Of a DNA stretch of 64,000 nucleotides, positions 25,901 to 37,900 are shown piece by piece. The notes beneath the pieces were generated by a model that had not been told where the DNA came from, did no database searches, and saw only the letters and a list, made by a program, of their open reading frames with translations. How positions within the stretch are numbered: the stretch's first letter is position 1; each line of letters begins with the position of its first letter. The stretch comes from Mactra quadrangularis (taxonomy: Eukaryota > Mollusca > Bivalvia > Venerida > Mactridae): contig CM046301.1 of NCBI GenBank assembly GCA_025267735.1, forward strand, positions 61,709,872-61,773,871, given 5' to 3'. The position numbers and the translations under genes are program-made.

Positions 25901-28900
25901 ATGTCACCAACTTACTTACATCCAGCCACTGGAAGTTTTTCTTGTATAGACCTCACATTATCACATCCATCAATATACATGGATTTTGCTTGGTCAGTTC
26001 TAGACGAACAATATGGCAGTGACCACTTTCCATTGTTGTTAACTTTAAACGACTCTGTTCCAGTAAACAACCGCTCTTATTACAAACGAAAAGCAGCACT
26101 TAAGAAATTTCAGGTTTGCCCTACAGCTGCAAATCTAGACAATTATAGAATCCTAGAACATTTAAGTTTTCTAAACGTAAATCATGGAAGTCATATGTTT
26201 CTAAAATTAACGCCAACACTCCAATTAAAAAAGTTTGGGAAGCAGTTCGTAAAATTAATGGTAAACACAAAAAAGTTCCTACAGCTCATCTCAAACGTAA
26301 AGATTCGAGCGTAGCAAAAACTACAAAAGATATAGCCAACACGCTGGCGGAAACTTTTGAACATAATTCTTCTTCAGCACACTATACTGAAGAATTTAAA
26401 AAGGTCAAATCTAACTCGGAAAAACAAAATATTAATTTTCATTCTAACAACGAAGAAGAGTATAACACCCTCTTTACAATTGACGATTTAACCGATTCTA
26501 TTAAGCATGCCAAAGGTACAGCTGCTGGCCCTGATGAAATTTATTATCAATTTTTAAAACATCTCCCATTGGTATCTCAACATTTATTGCTCGATATTTT
26601 TAATGATATATGGATATCTGGTAAAATTCCAGATTCCTGGAAGGAAGCTTTAATAATACCAATACCGAAACCGGGAAAAGACAATACTGACCCCCTTAAC
26701 TACCGACCAATATCTCTAACTAGTTGTATTTGTAAAACCTTTGAACGCATGGTTAATAAAAGACTCATCTGGTATTTAGAATCTAACGGTATTATAACTA
26801 ATTTCCAATCTGGTTTTCGAAAACAGCGAAGTACAAATGATCATTTAGTACGCCTCGAAACATTCATAAGAGAGGCCTTTGTCAATAAACAACATGTAAT
26901 TTCAATTTTCTTTGATCTTGAGAAAGCTTACGATACAACTTGGAAATATGGTATTCTCAAAGATTTAAAAGACGCCGGTCTAAACGGTAGACTACCAATG
27001 TTAATTTCTAGTTTTCTGTCTGACAGAAGTTTTCAAGTTAAATTAGGATCAACATTATCAGATAGCCACAAACAAGAACAAGGCGTGCCACAAGGCAGTA
27101 TATTATCAGTTACCCTCTTTGGTCTTAAAATTAATAATATTGTAAAGGTTATAAATCCTGGTACAGATTGCTCATTATATGTAGATGACTTTTTATCCCC
27201 CGCCGATGAAATCGGGAGGGGGATATAGTTTTGGCGTTGTCCGTCCGTCCGTCCGTCCGTCCTTCCGTCCGTCCATCCGTCCGTCCGAATTTCGTTTCCG
27301 GAGTAGTTCTCTGCAACTACTGGCTGGAATTCAATGAAACTTTATGGGAATCATCAATATCAAGAGGAGATGCGCATGTGGTCAGCTTTTTTTGGATCAG
27401 ACCCTTTGACTCAGAGTTATGGCCCTTGATTAGTTATGTAGTATGCATATAGAGTAAAAGTCGTTTCCGGAGTAGTTCTCTGCAACTACTGGCTAGAATT
27501 CAACGAAACTTTATGGGAATCATCAATATCAAGAGGAGATGCGCATGTGGTTAGCTTTTTTCGGATCAGACCCTTTAACTTAGAGTTATGGCCCTTGATT
27601 AGTTATGTAGTATGCATATAGAGTAAAAGTCGTTTCCGGAGTAGTTCTCTGCAACTATTGGCTGGAATTCAACGAAACTTTATGGGAATCATCAATATCA
27701 AGAGGAGATGTGCATGTGGTCAGCTATTTTTGGATCAGACCCTTTAACTCAGAGTTATGGCCCTTGATTAGTTATGTAGAATGCATATAGAGTAAAAGTC
27801 GTTTCCGCTCTACTTCTCTGCAACTACTGGCTGGAATTCAACGAAACTTTATGGGAATCATCAATATCAAGAGGAGATGTGCATATCGTCAGCTTGTTCC
27901 GGTCAGACCCTATAACTCAGAGTTATGACCCTTGATTAGTTATGCAGTATGCATATGGAGTAAAAGTCGTTTCCGCACTACTTCTCTGCAACTACTGGCT
28001 GGAATTCAACGAAACTTTATGGGAACCTTCAATACCAAGAGGAGATGCGCATATCGTCAGCTTGTTCGGGTCAGACCCTTTAACTCAGAGTTATGGCCCT
28101 TAATTAGTTACGTAGTATGCATATAGAGTAAAAGTCGTTTCCGCACTACTTCTCTGCAACTTATGGCTGGAATTCAACGAAACTTTATGGGAACCTTCAA
28201 AAACAAAAGGAGATGCACATATCGTCAGCTTGTTCCAGTCAGACACTTTAACCTCAGAGTTATGGCCCTTGATTAGTTATGCAGTATGCATATAGAGTAA
28301 AAATCGTTTCCACGCTACTTCTCTGCAACTACTGGCTGGAATTCAACGAAACTTTTTGGGAATCTTCAATACCAAGAGGAGATGCGCATGTGGTCAGCTT
28401 TTTTTGGATCAGACCCTTTAACTCAGAGTTATGGCCCTTAATTAGTTATGTAGTATGCATATAGAGTAAAAGTCGTTTCCGCACTACTTCTCTGCAACTA
28501 ATGGCTGGAATTCAACGAAACTTTATGGGAACCTTCAAAACCAAAAGGAGATGCACATATCGTCAGCTTGTTCCAGTCAGACACTTTAACCTCAGAGTTA
28601 TGGCCCTTGATTAGTTATGCAGTATGCATATAGAGTAAAAATCGTTTCCACGCTACTTCTCTGCAACTACTGGCTGGAATTCAACGAAACTTTATGGGAA
28701 TCTTCAATACCAAGAGGAGATAGGCATTTCGTTGCCTTGTTCAGGTCAGACTCTTTAATTCAGAGTTATGGCCCTTGATTAGTTATGCAGTATGCATAAT
28801 AGAGGAAAAAAAATTTCTGTGCTATTTCTCTGCAACTAATGGCTGGAATTCAACGAAACTTTATGGGAATCATCAATATCTAGAGGAGACGCGCATATCG

Positions 28901-31900
28901 TCGCCTTGTTCTGGTCAGACCTTTCAGCTCAGAGTTATTGCCCTTGATTAATTGTGCAGTGTTCATATAGAGAAATATTGCTATTTCTTTGCAACAGCTG
29001 GATTGATTTCAACAAGATTTTATGAAAACCATCAATACAGAAAAGAAATTTACATCTAATTGGCATGTCCTGATAATTTTTATTAACATGGAGTTATGTA
29101 TGTTCCCTTTTATGGTTTTATGGATTTTTATATTTATTAATAAAGCCTTATGTCTCCAGTTGTTGTGTTAGTAAAAACAAGTACTCGGCGGGGGATATTA
29201 ATTCAACGAATTTGCTTGTTAATCTGTTATCGTTCTAAAAATATTCGAAGTATCGAACGCCAACTACAACAAAACTTGGATAAAATCCAAAAGTGGGCAA
29301 AAGAAAATGGTTTTAAATTTTCCAAGTCAAAAACACAATGTGTACATTTTTGTCGATTAAGAAAGCATCATAATGATCCTGAACTTTACATTTCTGGCTC
29401 AAAAATCCCTGTTGTAAATGAAGCTAAATTTTTAGGCGTTACATTCGATAAAAAACTCTCTTTTATACCACACTTAAAGTCTCTAAAAACAAAATGTATC
29501 AAAGCTTTAAATCTACTTAAAGTACTTTCACATACTGATTGGGGATCTGATTCCCAAACATTACTTAAATTATACAGAAGTCTTGTTCGTTCAAAACTAG
29601 ATTATGGGTCAATTGTGTATGGATCAGCACGTAAATCGTACTTGCAAATGCTTGATACAATACATAACCAGGGCTTACGTATCGCCCTTGGTGCATTTAA
29701 AACTTCACCTGTTGAAAGTCTTTATGTTGAAGCTAACGAGCCATCATTAAAATTACGTCGACAAAAGCTTTCGTTACAATACGCAACTCGAATATCTTCT
29801 CACAATAGTAACCCGGCGCGAAAAGTTGTTTTTCAACCAAATTACATTGATAAATTTGACAACAAACCAAACGAAATTAAACCATTTGGCCTGCGCATTA
29901 AAAACGACTTAGAAATGCTTAATATTAACACCTCTACCGTTCTACAGAACTTTGATGAAAATGTCCCTCCTTGGACCTACAACATACCAAACGTTAACAT
30001 TGATTTGTCAAACTTACGTAAATCTATTACCAGCCCAGAGGCCTTTAAATCGGAATTCGTTAACATCTTAGAAAAATACAAAGATTGTACACATTTATTT
30101 TCTGACGGCTCTAAAGATGGTAACAAAGTTGGTTGCGCTGCATATGGAAATTCTTTTGTTGCAAGAATGCGATTGCCTGACCAGGCATCCATATTTACAG
30201 CTGAAGTCAAAGCAATAGATCTTGCTTTATCATACATTTCAAATAGTATTAATAGTAATTTTATCATTTTTTCAGATTCTCTATCTGTATTATTGGCCAT
30301 AAAAAATCGTAATTCAGACAATATTCTTATTAAAAGTATCGAATTGAAATTGCATGAAATTTTAAAATCTAAAACAGTACACCTCTGCTGGATACCAAGC
30401 CATATTGGTATACAAGGAAATGAAAAAGTTGATATTTTGGCCAAAGAATCTTTAAACCTTCAACCAGTGGATATCAAATTGCCAAGCAGTGACTTTAAAT
30501 GTTCAATAAACACGTTAATTAAATCAAAATGGCAAACGTTGTGGAACAATGCAATTTTTAATAGATTACATGATATAAAGCCAACCCTTAATTCATCTTC
30601 GTCAATTATATATTCTAATCGCAGAGATCAAATAGTAATTTCGCGATGTAGAATTGGTCATACTAGATTAACATATTCATACCTTCTCAAAAGAGAAGAA
30701 GCACCTAAATGCATACCATGTGACGAGCATTTCAATGTAAAACACGTTCTCCTTGACTGTCAGGGTCTTAAATACATTCGTGACAAACATTTTAAAGTAA
30801 ACTCACTTAAAGAACTTTTTGAAACTGTACCATCATATGCTATTTAACTTTTTGAAAGAAATAAATGTTTATAATAAGATATAGAGTTTTACATCATTAG
30901 TATAGTTTGAATTATTAGTATCATTAATAGCTTTCGGCGCGATGTGACCTTTCTGTGTTGGTGCGCCGTAAAACACAAACAAACAAACAAACAAACAAGG
31001 ATGTGCCCTATAGGTTTATGGGGCCCCAGGTTCAAAGGTCAAGGTCACAGTGGCATAATATTGAAAAACTTTGTCTAGACAATAACTGAACCACCAATGT
31101 ACCTAGGTTCACCAAATTTTATGTGAGAGTAGCCCATGTGTCAAGGATATGCCCTATTGGTTTTGGGGCCCCTGGGTCAAAGGTCAAGGTCACAGGGGCA
31201 TCTTATTGAAAAACATTGTCCAGGTAATAACTCAACAATGACTACCTAGGTTCACCAAATTTTATGTGAGAGTAGCCCATGTGTCAATGATGTTCTCTAT
31301 TGTTTTTGGGGCCCCTGGGTCTAGTTTAAACCTTCAACCAGAAGATATCAAATTACCAAGCAGTGACTTCAAATGTTCTATCAATATGTTAATAAAGTCA
31401 AAATGGCAAACAATGGAAATAATGCTATATTTAATAAGTAACATGAATTTAGTGCACCAAATTTTATATGAGGGTAGCCCATGTGTCAAGGATGTTCCCT
31501 AATGGTTTGGAGGCCCCTGGGTCAAAGGTCAAGGTCACGGGCATCATACGGAAAAACCTTGTCCGGACAATAACTAAACAATAATTATACCCCCGCTTCG
31601 AAGAAGAGGGGGGGGGGGTATACTGTTTTACCCTTGTCCGTCCGTCCGTTACAAAATTTCCGTCGCAGTTTTCTCAGCAACTACATCATGCAGCAGCCTA
31701 ATACTTTGCATATTGCTTCATCCCATAGTCCCATGTGGTGTAAAGCGATTTCATGCTCCTTGCTTATCTACTTCCTGTTTGTCGCATATTTTTAGATTTT
31801 GGCGGGGGTATCACTAGTGAGCATTAGCTCACAGATTTACTTGTTGTACCTAGGTTAACCAAATTTTATGTGGATCAGACCATTTGTCAAGATGTAATGT

Positions 31901-34900
31901 GTTGATAGCTCTTTGGTAGAGGATGTTCCCTTTTGATTTGGAGACCCCAGGGTCAAAAGTCAGTCAGTGGGACTTAATTTATATTGAAACATTTTCCGGA
32001 CAATAGCTCAATAATGATTGTACCTAGGTTTACCGAATTTTATTTAAGGGTAGCCTAAATGTCTAGCATATGCCCCTTTGGTTTTAGGCCCCTAGGTTTA
32101 AGGTCAAAGTTACAAGGAAATCACGAGGAAAAACCTTGTCCAGCAACCAACTTTATCTAAGATCACCAAATTTTATGTATCAATACTCTTACTCTTTGGG
32201 TCAAGGGTGAGAAGTTTTGGTTCTGAGGTCCCAGGGTCAAGGTCACTGGAAGTTTGTATGGGAAAACTTTGTGCCGGTGATAACTCAACCATGGCTGTAC
32301 CTAGGTTCTCAAAATCTTTGCTTTGGATAGCCCTCCAGTTAAGGAGGGGACCTATTCTGAGATCCCGGAGTTATTGGTCAAGGTCACAGGGACTTCATAT
32401 GATATAGAACACAGCATGGACTGCCCATGGGCGTATAATGCCCCGCCCAGCGGAGCTCTTGTTATTAATTTTATAATGTATACAATTACAAAAACTGATT
32501 CAGAAATGTAAGTTTTACTTCTTTCATATTCAAATATGTAGACTAATTTGTAATTTGTCTTTACTATGTAACATAATAAATCAAGCCAGTGCTTGAGAAG
32601 ATATTAAGTGATTACTGTGAATGTGATATTATTATGGGGTGTATGTGTGAATTGTTCTTTTGGTTTGCTTTAGGTGAAGATGATGAGACAAGTACATCTC
32701 TACAAGATATTGAAAATGAACAAGGTACTTGTACATTGAGGGTTGCCTGCAAGACTGCAGTAACTCGTTCTTTAACGCAATGTTTTAGGCAACCCTTGTC
32801 ATATCATTAGTTTATAAGTATATGTTTTACTAACTATATCGAGATGACAGTAGGTTATCACTTAAGTTTTTCAAGGATGTATCTCAACTCTGATTTTCTA
32901 GTTTTCAGGGACTTTATAAGTTTTACTTTTAAAAATTGATAAAAGCTATCTATCACCATTGTTTGTCAGTTTCATAGATTTTCTAAATTAACGAAATACT
33001 CAACAATTGTTTATGATTAATTTCATTGTAGTTGATACAATTTATCTACAGCATTTTAGAAACCATAGGTCTAATATGTTAAAGTACAAAATATCACTGC
33101 TGTCCCAAGCATCATATGGTGACGAAAGAGCATTGTATAAAAAGTGTTAAAAGTCATCATATAATGATAAATAGTCATCTTATAATGGAAATGTAACATC
33201 GTATACTACACTTAGTACATCCATTTATTATAATTCGAAGCACATAAAAATTCTTCTTATGTAAAGGCAGCTATGGTGTTCCATAGGTATGTGTGAACTT
33301 ATTCATTGTTGTTTTACTGTTGGTTTATTTTAGGCAGACAACCCGAAGCTGAACCTCTACGAGATGATGCTAATGGACTTCCTTATGGTAGGTTTTATTT
33401 CTGTATGAGTCATTATGTTTTACTAGCAGTTATACAGTTAGTCAAAATTGATAACTCACTCTACTATTATTTTTTATGAATTTAATTGTTTAAGATACAA
33501 TTATCTACAGTATATGAGCACCATTGCCCTATACAGTACAAAGTATCACTGCTCTCCCATTCATTTAAGTATCATTCATGATTTCTTCATGCACTTAATC
33601 TCTGTCTAATGAAAGAAATCAAACTAAATGTTTATCAGATAATGACATGTATTTTTAGCTCAACTATTCAGAGAATAGTAGGGCTATCCTACTCAGTTGT
33701 GCGTTGGCGGTGGCGTCGGCGTAACACTTCTTGGTTAAGTTTTTAGGTGCAACATTTTTATATTTTTGAAACTACTGAAGGGTTCACTTAATACTTCACA
33801 CCTGCCTACAGGATTACTATTGGTGGTCAACTACCAAGCTGCATAACTCTATCATGACTTTTGACTGGATTATGACCATTTTATACTTAGAAATTTCTTG
33901 GTTAGGTTTTTGGTGCAACATTTTATCTTTGAAACTACTGAAGGGATTCACTTGAAACCTCCCACATGTCTAGGGGGTTATCATTTGAGGTCAAATACCA
34001 AGTTACATTACTCTTGCATGAATTTTGACTGAATTATGGCCGTTATATACTTAGAAATTTCATGGTTAAGTTTTTTGGTGCAACGTTTTTATATCTTTGA
34101 AACTACTGACGGGATTCACTTGAAACTTCACACATATCTACGGGATTATTATTGGAGGTCAACTACCAAGCTGCATTACTCTATCATGACTTTTGACTGG
34201 ATTATTGCCCTTTTATACTTAGAAATTTCTTGGTTGAGTTTTTAGGTGCAACATTTTTCTTTGCAACTACTGAAGGGATTCACTTGGAACTCACACATGT
34301 CTACGGGGTGACTAATTGATGTCAAATACCAAGTAACATAACATTTGGATGAATTTGGACTGAATTATGACCCTTATATACTTAAAAAAAACTTTGATTA
34401 AGCTTTTGGTGCAACATTATATCTTTGCAACTACTAAAGGGATTTGCTTGAAACTTCACACATATCTACCAGTACCGGTTTACTAACTGATGTCAAATAC
34501 ATTTTGAACATAGACGCCATATTGTTTATTTAATAATGACATAACGTCGTCATTGACGTCGCAACGTCAATTGGCGTTGTTACGTCATTTGGCGCCAAAA
34601 TGTTTATTTAAACACTGTGGGTATGCATTTGAAACTGTCTTTAACATTACAACCATATGGTTTTATTGTATGAAGTTTCTCAATCCATACACCCTCCGCT
34701 AGTTGCCGTTCGGTTCTTTCGTCTGCATACATTTTCTGTAGAACACCAAATGCAACATCCTTCTCCATATGTCCCAACAATCCTAAATGCGCATTTATAG
34801 GTCGATCTTTCCTAAGTCTTATGTCTCTTAGATGTTAGGTCATCCTCGTGCCTAACTCTTTTTCTGTTTCCCCGACATATACAGGAGATTGGCATCGTGT

Positions 34901-37900
34901 ACATAAAATAACATATACTATATTTCTTACTCGGCAAGTAATGTTATCAACCAGGTAAAATAGCACTGAACTTTTAGTGTCACATATCTTTTGTATATCA
35001 TGTCACATAATCTACAACCATCTTTACAAAATGTTTGAGTAGCTCTACATAAAGAATTCGTCTTTCCATGGACCAATGAATCATTCAAATTTCTGTCCCT
35101 TCTGAATGCAACTAGAGGCGGTTGTTAGAAAATATTTTTCAGTTCGTGAAACGGTAAAGTACACCCATATGTTTTCTTGTTATTTCATGTACGATAGGAA
35201 GAAATTTTGAATATGTCATTACACGTGGGACTCTACGTGAAATCCACTTAAAATATATTTTAAGATACTCATAGTTAAGGCCAAAATATTTAAGACTATC
35301 TTAAATTTATTTAAGTTACGAGTGCGTTTGTGAAACCGGGCTCAGATCTTCAACACTACAGTCCTTACTACAGCAATAAGATTGATGTTTATTTCCTAGG
35401 TCATTCTTTTGAAACTGATTTTTAAATGTTTTACTACATCAGTTCATTTTTAGTGTACTAAAGATCGTTGTTTTGTTTCCCTTACAGATGTTAAGGATAT
35501 GGAAAGGAATAAAGAATTCTTGAAAAATAGTAAGTTTAACTTAACATTTAGCCTTATGTGAATGAAAATACAATGTATTATCATTTATGTTTGACCTTTT
35601 CTTGAGAATTTTCATTTGTTTGGGCAAATTGTTATTTCGGATTTTTATTCATCAAATCTGCAAGTAGTTGTTATGTTAGTAACTACTTAATATCATATTG
35701 TCTTCTTTTTGGTTTATTGTGTCACATCCTGATCTTTCTATGTCAATAACCACCCCAGTTTGAATAATCCTTTCAAACATCATCTCAACGTCCTGCTTTT
35801 ATTTCAAAATTATGCCCGGTGTCAATATTGACAATGACACTGCCCTATGGGTCAATAATATAGCCTATAATTATAGCACCAAACAACAGACTTGTATTTG
35901 CTATATCTCATTGGAGCATGTAAACCAAAGTTACATGTATTATGATAAAAGCTGTATTTGTCTTGCTTTATGATAGGTCAAGATATGACTTAAAATTTGA
36001 CTGTTTCAGATCCTGATAAGCGTGTACAAATTTTGTTTCAAGTTCGAAAAAGAATGCTGACTGACTTGCTTCACAACAGTTTTATTCTAATATGGAGTGA
36101 AAAGTATACTGATGATTGGACAGAAGTTGAAATGCATTTAATCAGAGAAATAACAGTAAATATATAATTATATAATTGTATCCTTTGTTTTTGTGGATTT
36201 AATTAATTATACAATTTGGTCATAATTGTCGATTTTTAAGTTTGCATCTAATAGGGCTGTTAACATAAACAGGTGTACTGGTATACTGCAATAAGCTGCT
36301 GCGGCAATACATACCGTGGTACGAATTTTATGAACTGGTATTCGGCGATGTTTTAATTTCATTTAAAAATCCATTAGAGAAATGAAAGTAGCAAAAACAT
36401 CTATAATTTAAGTTAAAATTCAGTTTCAAGAATTGAACCAAGCTGGGCGCGTTTGATTGGTTGTACAGAACTTATGCTAGAATTGTTCTTGAATGAAAAG
36501 CTTTGGGACAGGAAGTTGTGAAACAAGTATAGCATCCAAGAGCTTGATTTCTATGATGTTTCTTCCAACCTAAGCATCTTTTTTATGCAAAACATAGAAC
36601 ACAGTCATAAATGACTTAATAGACAAAGCACAACAAATCTAAACCCACTATATATCTTGGTACGTATTGCGATACGGCCCCAGCACATTGCAGTATATCC
36701 CGGTACACTTCTGGCGTTTCGCTACAGCCCCAGTATCTAATTATGCAAGTATATTTAGCTTCTAGTCTGGTTTACCTTTCGTGATGATAAAGTCCTGACA
36801 GCATTTTTGTACAATTGTAGTCAATAGTTATAACATATTTAAGGTATGTTGATCCCATTTTTTCCCGACCATAACTGTTTCTTTTGTCCTTGGCCTTCAA
36901 AATGGACTCAGGTTATTCCTTGAAGTTGGACATTTAGCTTCCCCACTAGCTCAGTTGGTAACCTACAGGTTTACTTATCTTCTATGGGTAGTTTGTTTAT
37001 TCCTGATCTGAGTATACTTTGGTGAGCTTGGTCATGAAATAATTTCTGCAATCATTCTCCCTCCTACCACTGATTTTAAATCATGTTTAAAATCAGTCGA
37101 TAATGGAAGTATGCACCTAGTAACTGATCTACAAAATCCAGAGATTTAGCCTTGCCAGGTGGCAAGTAGCTTGACTGTCTGCTGTGATATGTCCTATTCA
37201 GTTTTACAATAACCATAAACCCAACCAGAAACAAATTAAAAGCCATTGCCATTGAGGCCTAAGAAGACTTAAGATGCATTTATTTATCATAGATAATAAT
37301 ATATAATAGATAATAATCATCGATCTTTGTATAGCACAATAGAATATTTTATAAAGATTTTGTGCGCCATGTAATTGACATGTATTTGTATTTGCAGGAA
37401 ATGCAAAGTTCTAACAAACTGTCAAGCGAAATCAATGCTAAAATTTTAGAACTGGCACAGAAAACAGGTGTTGAAGGCTATTACAAGTTTAAATCCTGTT
37501 TGGAAGGTGAACTGCTTGAAACGCTTGATGAAGCAGAGAAAAAAATTGGTATGAAGAAAATTTTAATTCATTCATTTGAAAGATCATTGTACAATTACAT
37601 GTTTGAAAATAAATTTCTTAAATAATATTGAAACATCCATTATTAGCTCGGTTGAAAGTCATCTGACTATATGCTGTATTGATAGTTCAATTCCAATCTG
37701 ATTAAAACCCGATATACAATTTTACAATTTTTTATCCGCTCGAATACTTGCTAATTTAGAACTGGCCTTTTTCTAACGAAGGTCAAGTTAGGCGACCTTT
37801 TCTCATCATTATATTCATGACGAAATTGTTATGATACGTAACTTGTTTACATCGTCTACGTCATGCCATTTGAAATAAGCTGCCTAATCACAGACTGTGA

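Larger units (their letters stand above)
23502..30996 (+). mobile_element. I-type LINE, full length but decayed
   Basis: It inserted into H2 with a 13 bp target duplication, AAGGATGTGCCCT (23489-23501 and 30997-31009). It has a gag-like ORF1, an ORF2 with AP endonuclease, reverse transcriptase and RNase H, and an (ACAA)n tail. An RNase H domain places it in the I/Jockey group of LINEs; the clade is unassigned. It has stops in ORF1, a frameshift in ORF2 and a 2 kb insertion in the RT. Confidence 0.92.
22893..32461 (+). mobile_element. HINE/Helentron-like element H2, interrupted
   Basis: It begins TATACGCTCGTTTTG after a T run, then (GTCCGTCT)n-type repeats, then ~150 bp tandem units (GTACCTAGGTTCACC...GGTCAAAGGTCAAGGTCAC). 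It ends with the inverted 5' motif (GGGCGTATAATG), then GGAGCTCTTG at 32461, next to T. It is split by the LINE at 23502-30996 and carries H4 at 31587-31843 plus a LINE fragment at 31321-31442. It fills most of the intron between exons j and k. Confidence 0.8.

Noticed and set aside
27230..28464. Several ORFs reading YWLEFNETL...RPFNSELWPLISYVVCI
   Set aside because: They are translations of the ~168 bp tandem units of H3. Open frames come from repeat periodicity, not selection.
27300..29040. Regularly spaced repeats that might suggest a CRISPR array
   Set aside because: Units are contiguous with no unique spacers, and the genome is eukaryotic.
31266..31502. Plus-strand ORF containing LPSSDFKCSIN
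   Set aside because: It is a chance fusion of H2 tandem repeat with a captured LINE fragment, not a gene.
36010..37548. Death domain or DED rather than CARD
   Set aside because: The second-half pattern (LELAQKTGxxGYYKFKSCLE) fits CARD better. This was not settled without profile or structure comparison, so it is called CARD-like.
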